DNA of 64,000 bases from Ulva prolifera. Its lineage: Eukaryota > Chlorophyta > Ulvophyceae > Ulvales > Ulvaceae. Of the stretch, positions 9,534 to 21,587 are shown one piece after another. The DNA lies in contig CM041202.1 in assembly GCA_023078555.1 (NCBI GenBank), positions 4,584,022 through 4,648,021 of the forward strand, written 5' to 3'. Position numbers and translations under genes: made by a program. The notes under the pieces are model-generated. The model was not told where the DNA came from and made no database searches. It saw only the letters and a program-made list of their open reading frames with translations. Position 1 is the first letter of the stretch. Each line of letters begins with the position of its first letter.

Positions 9534-10392
9534 TCAAAAGGCTTCCTCTTCTTTTAATGCCTGCAACCCGACGGATGAACGTCGCTGGGCTGACTTACCG
9601 CCATCAAGCTCCCCATGCTTGGTCACCTCTGCACCAGTCACTGCACTGTCAACCGTAGCCAACATGCCTGATGTGTCGGCTACCTTTGGTGCTACTGTCT
9701 GCTCACTCACTGTGCTATGCTCTATATCAACACTAGCTTCTACGACAGCAACATCTGCATGTGGAATCAAGCGCTTGCGTACAAGCGGGTTCCATTTGTG
9801 TGTAACTGGGGCCGACTGCGCTTCCTGCCCTTGGGCATCAGCAGCAGTGTCATGCAAATCAAAACTAACTTTTTTTAGCAGGATGCATAGACTCCCCAGC
9901 GACGGGTGACTTTGGGGCCGGACTTACCTCTCCCCTGGAGATAAATCCACCCAGATGCTCGCGCATATAGTCCATCCCATGCTCCAAGCTGCGAGCCGTA
10001 GCCCGTTCGCTTGAAGCCCTGGGGATGGGTCCCCCAATATCTTCCATGGCCCCTCGCGGCGGGCCAGCTGATCCCGCTGGGGCAGAGCAAGGTTGATGTT
10101 GTATGTCCATGTCGCGGACACTCACCTCATCTACTCTGCCAGAGTCGCCGGCGAGAGATCTCCCCGGAGATGTGAAGCTCTTCGCCCTCTGGCTGACGTG
10201 TGCGGCCGATGGCGACATGTCGATGTTGGAGTGCTCAAGCTCCCGAAAGCGGTCGACGTCGGAGTGATTGTTGACGCACTCCATGTTCTCACCTGGCTGG
10301 AGGTGCAAATCAGCAGCGCCTCGGCGTAACTCTTGACTACGCACTACCGCATGGACGTTCTCCACTACCTCTGGAGTTGTCTGTCTAGTCTT
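9534..10392 (-). pseudogene. Copia E integrase-RT linker
   Basis: Two consecutive minus-strand frames (9865-10365, then 9534-9857) cover the low-complexity region between integrase and RT: Ser/Ala-rich, with VDRFRELEHSNIDMSPSAAH. A frame change near 9860 separates them. The upstream side continues into the integrase ORF across LINE copy 5. Confidence 0.65.
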
Positions 10393-10401
10393 CCGCTGTA
10401 G

Positions 10402-10614
10402 ATAAAGTTACACATACCGGGCCATTGCATGGCAGAGCAAACAAACACATCAAGCAAAACAACTGATCAGCTGCCACACAAGCAACCAGCGAAGCTCACC
10501 TCAGCCAACAACCTGGACAACAGCCAAGTACAACTACCTCAAACCCTCCGTGAACAGAGCTCTCAACCCATAAAAGCATCCACCGGCACATCAAAGCCAT
10601 GGGTGAAATGCTTG
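10402..10614 (-). mobile_element. 5'-truncated LINE, copy 5 (about 213 bp)
   Basis: Minus-strand copy of the 3' untranslated region plus the last codons of the LINE ORF, nearly identical to the matching part of copy 4. It is flanked by a 9-bp target duplication CCGCTGTAG (10393-10401 and 10615-10623). It interrupts copia E in the linker after integrase. Confidence 0.85.
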
Positions 10615-12306
10615 CCGCTGTAGCTCCCCTGAACCGAGGTTATCCCCCAGCTCCGGAACTACATGCTCAAACTCTGCGGCTAGGCTATCGTCGATGTACT
10701 CCGAATCATGCAGGTCAACAAGATTCTTGCCTATGGCCATCCCGTCAAAATCATACTCAGCAGCGCCGTGCACTTGCATGTCCTGCTTGCGAGCAGCAAC
10801 TGCATCGACATCTGACAACGGGGGCGCGTACACCTTTTCCGCCATCTTGGGCTGGAATTGTAGTTTCTCAGCTTCACTCCTAGTCGCTGACGGCATGAGC
10901 CCTATCTCCACGCTATCAAATTTCTTGATGCACTCACGCAACATCGCAGCGCTATACACCATTTGCCGCACTTCAATCACATTGCCCGCCCCCGGTACGG
11001 ATTGGTAAACCCTGTTCATGTGTGGGCCTTGACCCGGACCTACCCACACAGCGTTTGCTCCCCTAGCGTCTAGTCTGTGTAGATGCTGACCATTCTGATA
11101 GAAATACACAGGCAAACCCCATGGGCGCATCTGCTCTACAAGCAGTTTGAATCGTTCAAGATTCAATGATCTCCCGTAGAAGACCACATACGGGACCACA
11201 AGTCGAAAATTAGTGTTTTCCCAGAGTCTGTTGCACCGCTCACTTTCGCCACGCTTTGCCTGTGCCGTGATCTCTTCTTCCGTCATAAGCTTATCACCTT
11301 TAGCTGGAGCAGGCTTGTTACTCACACCTTTCGATTTCACTGCGAGCACTCTACTTCTATTAGCTCTGCTGAGATTTTCAATCGCATTGGACAAATTCTT
11401 CTTTAGGAACTTTTTCTGATCACGAGTCATCAAAGCAGGGCTAGGCACAAGATTAGTGCAATGGTTGACACACATCGCCCCCTCCGGCCATAGCCGGCGG
11501 GGTAGATCGGTGGGGAGAATTGCGGCACGCATTTTGTCAGAGGTGACACCACACGTACGCTCGGCAATACCATTGCCCTCATGGTGTCCAGGAGCACATG
11601 TTTCCCACGATATCCCGTTCTCTGAGAAATAATCTTGGATATTGTGACACTCAAACTCTCCGCCACGATCTCCGTGTACACCCATGACTCTAGGTGTGAT
11701 CTTAATGCCCTCATCATCAACGAACTCATGCGGAAGAACACTAGTCCGTATGTGCTCAATGATTTCAACTAGCAGCTGTGGCACTCTAGACTTCGCATCC
11801 ATTGGACAAGCGAAACTGTAACGTGAATGCTTATCGACGACTATGAGAATGTACCGTGCTGTTCCTACCCGTACAGGCAAAATGGGACCCATAACATCAA
11901 CATGCAGCCATGCACCGGACCATTGGGCCTCATCATGTTCTACGTTTGTGCCATGCTGATTACTAGAGCCGGAATCATGGGAGGCTAGGCGACAACCGTG
12001 GCAGCGACCTAGATTCTCCTTCACCACATCAGATTTAATTCCTAGACCCTTATACACCTCAGCTTTGGACATCATTTGCAGAATGGATGTTCTCGTTTGC
12101 AGACTCAAATGTGTCAAAAATGTCGTGTTCAGCTTGGCAGCACCCGGAACATGTTGTGCATTGCCAGCCAATGCAGCTATTCTGCAGAGATCGGCCTCGT
12201 CACTATCGAGCTTTGCCACGGCATTGCTCGAGGACCACGCACCAGGACTATTGACTTGCTCACCCCTTAGGATGGGCTTGCCCTTATCCGTCTCAATGAA
12301 AAGCAC
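10591..12306 (-). pseudogene. Copia E integrase
   Basis: A 571-codon minus-strand frame. Visible are an H/C zinc-binding region (HLSLQTRTSIL ... GRCHGCRL), then the catalytic core: LHVDVMGPILPV (first Asp), VHGDRGGEF (second Asp) and EGNGIAERTCGV (Glu), and the WPEGAMCVNHCTNLVPS segment typical of copia. The C-terminal part is the linker VYFYQNGQHLHRL ... VWVGPGQGPHMNRVY. The last codons are read-through into LINE copy 5, so the natural frame continues beyond it. The integrase domain itself has no visible lesion. Confidence 0.85.
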
Positions 12307-12363
12307 ATGCCGATTCTCTGCGTCTGTGAACTGGTTAATCCTACCCTCCTTGTGGTCTAGGGC

Positions 12364-12711
12364 CTAGTCTGAGAAACCAAGGATGATGACTATATCACCT
12401 CCCTCCGTGATAGCACGCGTTTGCAAGAAAATATTCTCATGCTTCAACACCTCCGTAGACAAGATGTTAAAGGGCCATGCATGGACATACAGACAACTCG
12501 GGATCTCTAGGTCTAATTCATTAACATCTCCACCCGTAGCCACATACGAACCTACTTTGAAACAAATTGTTCCTTCGCCCACGACATGAATGTCCTCGTC
12601 ACCAACAGGCTGGATGCACGGGATTCTCGGGTTCCGTATGCAGACGAACAGCTCAAGATGACGGATCACATGAGCCTGAGATCCACTGTCATGATCACAC
12701 AAGTGAGTCAA
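12364..12711 (-). pseudogene. Copia E protease region
   Basis: A 115-codon frame holding DHDSGSQAHVI, which has the DSG of a copia aspartic protease, followed by the GEGTICFKVGSYV and PFNILSTEVLKHENIFL segments that parallel NILSTMGLRHE in A and B. It is closed by TAG just before the integrase ORF and so is out of frame with or separated from it. Confidence 0.7.
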
Positions 12712-12733
12712 CTACATACATGTTCACACTGGC

Positions 12734-13010
12734 CTAGACTAAACCTATTTCTCTCGACACATTGTCTATGAGAAAATTGCACAGCTCGCCCAGGCGGGCA
12801 ACATCAACCATACTGAATCCGTCACCTGGAAACTCCAGTGCAGCGACGAATGGGCCTCTGCCCCGTCCGCGTCCGCGTTCGTGTCCTCGTCCGCGGCCGG
12901 TGTTGATGCGGCGAGGCTGAGCTGCCTGCTCAGAGAGGAACTTTCTGACCTCCAGATGGATGTCCGGGCAGTCCTTCTGGAGATGGCCTGTCTTCTTGCA
13001 CACGTAGCAT
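12734..13010 (-). pseudogene. Copia E zinc knuckle (Gag C-terminus)
   Basis: Encodes CYVCKKTGHLQKDC (C-X2-C-X4-H-X4-C) at about 12966-13007, followed by an Arg/Gly-rich stretch (RGRGHERGRGRGRG), a typical nucleocapsid arrangement. It is separated from capsid sequence upstream by frame breaks. Confidence 0.8.
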
Positions 13011-13199
13011 GTGCGGGTCTCATTGGCAGCGACGGCAGCAACTGTGGTTGTTGTGGGTCCCTACCTCTAGGGCCATGATCACGCCCTGCCCCTTGGGGAG
13101 GTCCACAGGCATCTAATGCCCGCGCGTGATTCGTGATGGTAGCTATCTGAGTCAGGAAATCACGACCTCCTTGCTCACTACGCAATGATACAAATTCCC

Positions 13200-14263
13200 T
13201 ACCGAGAGGCTCGAACAGCTTGTTGCTAACCTGGTACTAAGCAAGTTGAGCACCTAAAGCAGTCAGCTGATTGAATAAGGACATAATATATGTGCAGTAT
13301 TCTTATACCTGCATGGCTCTATGACCTTTGAGTACAGAACGGGAGAACCTATCCCACCGGGATCTGATATCTGCCTCTTTGCTAGGCATATACTTGGCAC
13401 GCAGTGCACTCCATACATCCTTAAGGGAGACAAACACACGGACATACTCTAAAACCTGTGGTGGCAGTGCAAAGCACACAACTGCCATGACCTTGTCATG
13501 AGTGGCAGTCTCAGGACCAGTAGGCAATTCTGTCACGAGGTGATGAAGGCCATGGCCTTTCAGCCACAACTCAACACGAAACTCAAACGTTGAGAATCGT
13601 TCACCTTTACTAAAATCCCACGTGGGGACTTCCCTTTGTCAATCGCGGGCTCACGGAAGTTCATATATCTCATTGCGTCAACTATGGCATTAGCATCAAC
13701 TAAGTTCGCATTTAGATGACTATTACCTGAGTCATCAGCTTCAGCCTGGGTTGTAGCACGTAGAGCTTCCGCCTCAGCCTCGGCAGCTTCACGAGCCTGT
13801 TCTGCGCGCGCTAGAGCAGCATGATCTAGAGCTGATCCCATGTACAAGGTCTTAACGTCGAGCGGACTCCTATACTGCATCCGGGCAGCTTCAGTACATG
13901 TAGTCACATGTATGAAGAGGTTGTTGCCCCATGGTGCTGGCAGTATGGGCATCTAGGCCCTGCTAGCTTCTGCGCACAGTCACCTCAACGAATCAACTGT
14001 CAAGGTCTCGATGAGAAGAAGCCATCAATTGCCTTCCAGCTTTCGCTAGCTGCTGGTCTTGTGTTCAGTGCTCCCACAATGAGTATGCGCAGAGCTGCCG
14101 CATGTGGAACGACATTGAGACCAGGAGGAGAGCCGGGCCCTTCAGTAGACCTTGATCCAAATGCTGATGCAAAAGGGGTGAAGACTCGGGTTGAAGATGA
14201 CCCAGAAGAAGTGTGTCCAACTTTCGTATTCCAACGTGGCCTCAGTTGATACAATCGCCACAT
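13200..14263 (-). pseudogene. Copia E Gag
   Basis: Three overlapping frames make up Gag. 14000-14263 includes AAALRILIVGALNTRPAA and WKAIDGFFSSRP, 13560-13952 has a Glu/Ala-rich helix, and 13303-13569 has WLKGHGLHHLV ... VSLKDVWSALRAKYM ... IRSRWDRFSR, which matches copia capsid architecture. Stops and frameshifts separate them. The 5' limit of the element is uncertain. Confidence 0.6.
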
Positions 14264-15050
14264 GCAGTGATCGGATAAAAATTTATTAGTGTAGTATAAG
14301 ACATGTTACAGTTGGCACTACATCTTATCGTAATACTATCGTTCCGTATGGACATGCTGAGGTCACGCAAGGTGAAGAGAGTTAAATGTAAGCAATGTCT
14401 ATGCAAGTCCTGTCCTGACTATCTGCCTACGAATGCTTGTAGACCACCTCAACAAAAGATTCCTTGTCCGGGTCAACGGTGTACAGAACACCTGCTTGTA
14501 TATGCACTCAAAACGGCCTTTGCGGCTGCCCGTATGTCAGGTAGCGTGCACCAATCGCGATTCTCTGTCTGAAACGTGGAACACATGTAGTGATTCATGG
14601 CCTTGGTTATCTCACCACGGACGTCATCGGCCACCGGCCCACGCGGGCAGAGGTTAACCTCTCATGGACCATCATGTTCTCCCAGGCTTCCGCAAGGCTC
14701 TGCCGGAACGTTAACGGATCCGACGCCGTTCGGAAATTTTAAGCATTCTTCCTCCACAAGTCCTCTGGATGCATTGCGGATCCTTCGAGCGTTCCGGCAC
14801 CACTCCGGAAACGTTCCGGCGGAACACCCACGTGGAGTGCCCGTGGAAACAGCCCGGCCGGAACGCTCAAGGAACTTCCTCTGAAGCTCCAAACTGCCTT
14901 CCGGGCGTTCCGAAAACGGTCCTTTCGACGTTCTGGGGCTCCGCCAAGGCTCCGCCACCTCTTCCTCAAGACCTCCTCGCACCGTCCTCACGACCACGTC
15001 ACCATTCTCCTATTTCCTCAGCTACACATTGCCCGAATTGGAACATACCA
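14264..15050. other. Unassigned sequence with GTTCCGG-rich inverted motifs
   Basis: No gene is recognised. Between about 14700 and 14940 the motif GTTCCGG or its complement CCGGAAC occurs several times in both orientations, with GGATCC and TTCCG blocks, giving many short inverted repeats. The ORFs on both strands here are Ser/Pro/Arg-rich and uninformative. Confidence 0.3.
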
Positions 15051-15052
15051 GT

Positions 15053-15823
15053 GACAGCCTGTGCCCAGCTGAGTTTTGGCTGCGGGGTCGTCTCCAACGT
15101 GACTCTGGTGCTGGGTGGTGCTGATCGTGTGATGTACCTCCGCGGATCAAGCCGGGTCGAGTTCCGCAACGTCACAGTTCAAGGTGGGTGCACTTGGCGC
15201 CAAGCGCGGCTGCATCATTGCCGTACAGCACTGCCACAGTGATCGCACTGCGTTTGTGCCAACTTCTGGCTGTACATGTTCATTTTTTCATAATGCCTAT
15301 GAGATTGCCATCATCCCCACTGCTTGCTCTTACCTTACCTGACTACCCACGGCATCGGGGGCCCTCCAAGCCGCCCATGTCTCGTTGATTTTATACGTGT
15401 TACAAGTTGCACATACCGGGCCATTGTATGGCAAAGCAAACAAACATATCAAGCCTAATGCCGCTCATGCCTCGCTGATTTTATGGTACCACCATACCAG
15501 TCAACACCACCTGCCTTCCATGCGCAGGGCTGTGATATATACACTGCAGCAAGCGTCCATCTGCATATGCACAAACATGACATTGCCAGGGTGTTGCAAC
15601 GCACAGCGACACAGATCTGCCTCTTGCCGGGCTCCAATGCATTACCACCAGACACCGTCCGACTCTGTGCAGGGGGCATGCTTGATTGCGAGGGCAAGCT
15701 TTGCCGCGTGGTTCTCAGGGACTCCACCTGTGAGGGCTGCCTGTTGGTGGTGCAGTGGGGCGCGACGGCGCACCTCCACGGCGGGCGGCTGCACGCCCTA
15801 CCACTGCACGTCGCTAAAGAGCG
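15053..15823 (+). CDS. Probable host exons of a right-handed beta-helix protein
   Basis: Two coding stretches look like parallel beta-helix rungs. The first, about 15053-15182, encodes GCGVVSNVTLVLGGADRVMY and VEFRNVTVQGG and ends at CAAG|GTGGGT. The second, within about 15528-15823, encodes LCAGGMLDCEGKLCRVVLRD and CLLVVQWGATAHLHGG and ends near a GTACCT donor. LINE copy 6 sits in the presumed intron. Exon borders are not settled: joining at the first donor and the GCGCAG acceptor at 15527 does not keep phase. It may be a fragment of a larger gene. Confidence 0.4.
15395..15465 (-). mobile_element. 5'-truncated LINE, copy 6 (71 bp)
   Basis: Reverse complement of the LINE 3' end, ACATACCGGGCCATTGTATG and neighbouring sequence. 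It is flanked by an imperfect duplication of about 19 bp (CATGYCTCGYTGATTTTAT at 15376-15394 and 15466-15484). Two substitutions between the duplicates suggest an older insertion than copies 1-3. Confidence 0.8.
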
Positions 15824-15990
15824 GTACCTTTGTATGGCAGGTGGAGAGGCCACCAGCCACCCATCCAGGTCCTTGAATTCTGTGGGAGATCCAGCCTCAT
15901 GCACAGAACATGCTGGCATGCATGTGCAGCCCACCGACTCGCGCTGTGGCTTAGCCCGTGCTATGCTATTCTATGCATTGCTATGCTATG

Positions 15991-16751
<761 letters not shown>

Positions 16752-18395
16752 TTACCACAATTCGGGTCCCCTACCAAACACATTGACCAAACCATGGTGG
16801 CACCTTGCCGACATGTAGCGAGAGCGCATGACCTCTCCATCTACATTCCAGACACTTCCTGGGGTTGCTGTGAGTTCTTCACAACGCCATGCCACGACCT
16901 CCTTCACGTCCACAAAACTGAAAGACTCGTCGACCCCCCCTTGCGACAACGATAGCAGAAAACGAAGAAACTGCCACCGGGTGCATCTCCGCACAATCAC
17001 CAAATGCAACCGCCCATCTGAAAGGTGTGCATGTGGGACAATTCCATGCTTTGACTTATCGCTGCGAGTCGGGGTCACAACGATCATGACCGAAGTCACC
17101 TCGCCTTCCCAGCAATGCCATCGCTCATGATCTTCTACTGAAGTGGCATCATATGGACAAACATCACCAAACCAAGCGTCCGATACACTGATGGAACTAT
17201 AACTGCAGTTTTTCAGGCTCCCATCCTTTAAGTCAAAAAGGCCATGATCACTACCAGGCCTGTCTACCAGTAGTTGCTCACCAAACCCAGAGGCCCCTCG
17301 CATATGGAAAGGTTTATGACGTTGGGAGCCATTCACTTGTGAGACGGAAACACCAGACATACTTTGACTGCTGTTCTCTACCACGCCATTCACTTGTGCC
17401 TCTGGCATTGTAGCAGAATCATGCACTGCTCTGAAAGCAACATCATAATCTACTCTACTGCCAACGGAGCGCTCAGAATGCATAACATCGCTAATAGCGC
17501 CGCCCACGACATCAAAATAGTTGGAAGCAGGTTCAGAACAAACCTGACAGTCTGAACAACACACAGCCTTGCTAGAGTGGGGCGAAATAGGCATCTTGTA
17601 CCACAGTCTCACCGCATAAGACCTCAAGTTCATAAATGTCATCATACCTGATATGTCATATCTTGCAGGGCCCATCCACCGCATCCGTTCACTGGCGCCT
17701 AAAACATCACCTATGAAACCATAAGAGGCAGTTGAACATGCGTAACGACACTGTCCCTCTTGGGTACGAACCTCTAGAACATCTAGCTTTGCTCGGTCTC
17801 CCAACACTACATGCAATGCGGCTGTGACAGCAGACCGACAGCCATTGATAGTGCAGGCTACTGCATCCGTAGATCCTGCTGGGACCTGCGCAATGCGGAT
17901 CGAGGCTGCTTTCTGTTGCCATGCAGACCCTCGAGATCTCAAGGCCAACAGGCCTCGAAGACACTCTTGAAACAATCCATCTCCACCGACGGCAACAATC
18001 CCATTGTATCCCTGGAACTGCTGCAATGGCATTTTCTGCAAAAGTTCCACCGCATGATCACGGTAGCCGGTCCGAAAGGCATCGCATGTAATATTGGCTC
18101 TTTCAAATATTGGCTTCACCACTTCTTGCCAGACAGAATCAGCTGTCTGCCTTCCTCCAAAAGGATTGATGACAACGAATAGATGTAGCGGGCGTTCTGC
18201 AAGATCATATAGCAAAGACTGGATCAAGTCGGTCCACTGCCTAGCTAAGACCTCGTCCATGAACTCGACAGCGTGGTCGACAGGGACCCAGTCAAATTTT
18301 TTCCTGCGAAACGTATGTATCAACATAAGAGGGCCGTCGTGATGGCGACAGCATGTGTTCGCCGCACTGGATTGCAGAGCAGAGCGCATAGACAC
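16752..18395 (-). CDS. Ceramide kinase-like lipid kinase (main exon)
   Basis: A 547-codon open frame of the diacylglycerol/sphingosine/ceramide kinase family, expected to phosphorylate ceramide to ceramide-1-phosphate at membranes. Seen: nucleotide-binding INPFGG at residues 76-81, the catalytic loop VAVGGDG with GGDG at 137-140, VPAGSTDAVACTI at about 171-183, and ASYGFIGDVL at about 223-232. A C-X3-C-X2-C motif (C279, C283, C286) matches the cluster known as a ceramide-kinase signature. Near the C-terminus are HLSDGRLHLVIVRR and WNVDGE. A Ser-rich insertion of roughly 140 residues (about 285-430) precedes the last domain. The catalytic core is uninterrupted. The N-terminus before IHTFRRKKFDWVPV is doubtful; an upstream exon (perhaps within 18510-18810) may supply the true start and a PH-like domain. 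Confidence 0.85.
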   Translation of the reverse strand: MSMRSALQSSAANTCCRHHDGPLMLIHTFRRKKFDWVPVDHAVEFMDEVLARQWTDLIQSLLYDLAERPLHLFVVINPFGGRQTADSVWQEVVKPIFERANITCDAFRTGYRDHAVELLQKMPLQQFQGYNGIVAVGGDGLFQECLRGLLALRSRGSAWQQKAASIRIAQVPAGSTDAVACTINGCRSAVTAALHVVLGDRAKLDVLEVRTQEGQCRYACSTASYGFIGDVLGASERMRWMGPARYDISGMMTFMNLRSYAVRLWYKMPISPHSSKAVCCSDCQVCSEPASNYFDVVGGAISDVMHSERSVGSRVDYDVAFRAVHDSATMPEAQVNGVVENSSQSMSGVSVSQVNGSQRHKPFHMRGASGFGEQLLVDRPGSDHGLFDLKDGSLKNCSYSSISVSDAWFGDVCPYDATSVEDHERWHCWEGEVTSVMIVVTPTRSDKSKHGIVPHAHLSDGRLHLVIVRRCTRWQFLRFLLSLSQGGVDESFSFVDVKEVVAWRCEELTATPGSVWNVDGEVMRSRYMSARCHHGLVNVFGRGPELW

Positions 18396-20492
18396 GCCAG
18401 TAACCTCACGAATCAGAACTGCAGATCACTCCGATGCGTCAGCATATCAGAGGGAATATTGCGTTATTTGTTCCATCAAAACCAAACCTGCAAAGGATAC
18501 CCCAGTCTCAAATCGCGGATGCACCACCTCTAAGAGCACTGTTTGGGCGGCCACGAGGGCCAGCGGTCACGTAAGAGATTCTGACAAAATCATCATCGAC
18601 TTCTATACGGGATCTCCTGCCGCCGTAGTGGCATTCTGCATTTGGTGGTGACGGTCCTGCGCGAATAAAGGCTTGGAAAAAGGGATGTCCCGGACAACGA
18701 TTCACCCATACGGGTGGCAGAAAAGGGAATGACGTACCCACACACAGCATCGCAGTCTCTTCCATGAATATCAGCTGTGCACACGTCTCCAATGCTGTCG
18801 ACAATGGCAATCTATTGGTAGCGACACATGTCTTCCCTCTTCAATGAGCTACGCTGCGCACCAAACAAGCTGCCTATCCAAATGTTACAGCCCTTTCTTT
18901 CATAGTGTGCTGATCTCGATTTCAAGTCGCTTTGATGTTAACGATATACTTCAAAAGCGGATATGACTCACTGCATGTTCCGCCGCTTGAGTAACGCGAC
19001 ATGGCGTAGGGTGAAACCGGTCACTGGCCTTTTGAGACAGTTTGTGAGGGATGGCTGTTACAGCGAATCATGCAACTAGGAGAGACTTACTAGGTGCTCT
19101 CCTAACTATTACTAGGTGCCCTCCAACGATGCAGCACCATGCGTCATGACGCCCGCTGAATACAAGCCACAACGCCAAAACGCAGTCGAACGTGTGCATG
19201 TCCATTAGGTGCCCAGGCAAGGAGGAGGCGCCTTCCAAGACATTTGTGTAGGCCTCAGTGAAATACCTCAACGCGTGCAGATTTCGGCAGCACTTCGTCG
19301 ATGCGGGGAAACACGGATCTCAACGCAGGTATGAAGCCCCTCAGAAGGGAGATGCTGCGCACGGTTGTGAACTGTACGCGGGAGGATGGCGACGTGACGC
19401 TATGCGGTGTGGTACAAGGATGAAGGCGGCAAGGCGGGCAACATTGCGAAACCAACGAGCACCGCACGAGCACAACCAGCTAACCGGGCCAATGCGCACG
19501 CACGCACATGCACACATGCACACACGCGGCCTTTCCTGGCCTTGCCCCGAGTGGCACATATCTCGGATCCGCCCTGGCTCGGGTCACTTGTCAGAACTGA
19601 GGCTATGACGCGATTATGGGCATCTACTCGACGTGATGCCCATCACGACACGTATCAGGGGCTGTATTATTACGCCCGTGACGTGAAGGGGTGCCCGCGT
19701 GACTGCAGACGGCGCGATACTTTGAGCCCCTCTAGCCATGTTGCCAGTCGCGGGTCACGGGGTTCATAGTCCGGAATACACGTCCGCGGACAACGAGAAT
19801 AGATTTATAACAAGTAATGATATATAGCAGTCTAATAGAATCGTAGCAGAGGGCTTGGCCAGCGAGGTTCTTGTGATTTACAGCACCGGGAACCTCACTG
19901 CAACAGGCGATCTGGACGTCTATGTTATTGTTACCAGCCAATAAACGAGTACAATGTATGTATGAAGAATACATGGGCAATATATAGTCTGTATGAAGTC
20001 GTTTAGGTACATATTGTCGACGACCTGAGCGCCACGGGCTGTGTTTCGCAGCACATTGAAGCGGAAGCGTTTGAAACGCCACCACGCGCCTGACTCCAAG
20101 CCACCTAGCCACTTGAGAGAACGGTCAACACTATCCAAGTATGCTATGATGCGTGGCGCTGGCTGGCGTGGCGCGTCTGGCGCGTAATTTGATGTAGTCA
20201 GTACCGCTGATCCTGACAGCCACACGCTTCCGAGCGGCTCACTGCCACGGGAGGACACGAAACAGCGTCTTTTCGACGCAGGGCCGTTCTCAAGACATAT
20301 AAGATGGTACATGCTTAGCGATATAGCGAGCGGCTCAATGTCAAGACGTCTGCCCGTTTGTATTGCTTCAAGTGACCCATGACTGGGCCGACCCGAGCCA
20401 GGGCGGATCCGAGATATCAGGTGCCCTCTGTATCCCCTAGCAAGGGACACATGGTGTGGGCCCGCGGGTGCATACTCCTTCCTCTACAGTGC
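18396..20492. other. Intergenic region, possibly with the 5' exon of the kinase
   Basis: The minus-strand frame 18508-18810 could be a 5' exon of the ceramide kinase gene, but no family motif is visible. From 18840 to 20490 nothing coding is recognised. Features here are the inverted repeat pair listed separately and CA-rich simple sequence at about 19492-19530. Confidence 0.35.
19558..20417. repeat. 860-bp unit bounded by a 28-bp perfect inverted repeat
   Basis: ATATCTCGGATCCGCCCTGG and the next eight bases at 19558-19585 recur in reverse complement at 20390-20417 without mismatch. The interior has no ORF of note. The arrangement resembles a short non-autonomous inverted-repeat element, but no flanking target duplication was found, so it may also be an inverted duplication. 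Confidence 0.55.
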
Positions 20493-21161
20493 TGCTATTG
20501 TTGAGTGCCCAAGACATGTCACCTAGGCATCTACCAAAATTTTGAGAATGACACTGATGATCTCTTGCATCCCCGCAGAGCTGCCGAAAATAAACAAGTC
20601 ATCTAGCCACAAAAAAATTAAAGATTCGACCAGTGGTTCTCACATACAGTCAGGAATCACTTTGTGCGCAAACAAATCCCAGTTCAGCCATGACCATTAC
20701 TAAAGCTTTGTGCCACTCGCAAGCGGCTTGCTTCAGGCCATACAGGGTCATGCAATTTCCATACACGTGTTGTCCCGTGAAGTACGGGGGTTGTTCAACG
20801 AACATTTCTTCTTCCAAGTCACCATTCAGAAAAGCACACTGGATGTCTATATGTCTAATCTTCGGTCCTCCTAAGCAGCAATAGACAGCAACACACACAG
20901 TGTCGCATAACTACCGATAGGGGTCCAGGTTCAAATAAATCTATCCCTTCTACCTGAGAAACACCACGAGCTAAATATCGTGCCTTGTAACGCTGAATTT
21001 CACCCGCAGGCCCACGCTTAATGTAGATTAATTAATCTAGAAGCTTAAGCACCCATTTGCGTGAGATAGCGCGTTTGCCCACAGGCAGATAGCACAACTC
21101 GAAAGTTCCGTGCTCGCCTAGTGCATCCACCTCCTCCAGCATGGCACGCAACCACGCATCT
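20493..21161 (-). pseudogene. Copia fragment C: reverse transcriptase piece
   Basis: A minus-strand fragment of about 670 bp aligned with 22805-23455 of element A: the end of the linker, the RT core (IDIQCAFLNGDLEEEMFVEQPP, LYGLKQAACEWHKAL) and the sequence around the active site. It has frameshifts and a small AT-rich insertion near 21025-21040. Both ends are abrupt, without LTR or target duplication. It abuts the 5' remnant of element B. Confidence 0.85.
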
Positions 21162-21350
21162 GTGGTGAGATACATCTAACAAGGCGCATGCTGGTGCGGC
21201 ACACCCGTAGACCCCTAACGTTGCAGCGAAGACCACTACAGCTACCCTCGTAATGTGTATATGCGTTTGTACAACGCCACTTGTCGGGTTGCGAGCCATC
21301 CCATCGGTCAGTGGCTGCGCGCAACAAACTACCGTTCGTCCTGCTGCAGG

Positions 21351-21587
21351 ATGTCTAACCTCGATCTCTCTAACGCCAACTCTCCTCGCGAGGAGACGCA
21401 AGACGAGGCTGATCAGCAGCCAATCGTCGACAGGGACACTGACCAGCAGCTCCCTGAAGGAGAACAGCCCGCGGGCATGTTACTTCGTGGCGGACGAGTT
21501 ATCCGACCACGACACTCTTCCCAGATCGGGCAGAGCAGCCAGCTGGTGCCTTTTTCCTCTCATGTTGTCAACGATCATGGTCACACT
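21351..21587 (+). pseudogene. Element B Gag N-terminus
   Basis: Starts at MSNLDLSNANSPREE, parallel to MSNSDRSNANSPREE in element A, and runs to SSHVVNDHGHT, where element A is inserted. The frame resumes at 28159 with KSFITLETLTEALRASRGRN. The Met at 21351 is preferred over upstream ones because A and B align best from there. Confidence 0.85.

Larger units (their letters stand above)
8730..14263 (-). mobile_element. Copia element E, a second copia lineage, internal region only
   Basis: Minus-strand Ty1/copia element. From high to low coordinates it carries Gag, zinc knuckle, protease, integrase, linker and reverse transcriptase. Its proteins differ clearly from those of A, B and D (for example SGKWVYKIKRG and SKAEVYKGLGIK), so it is a separate family. 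Two LINE insertions (8136-8729, 10402-10614) interrupt it, and frame breaks separate the domains. No LTRs were found; the RNase H end is cut at the junction with D. Confidence 0.88.
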
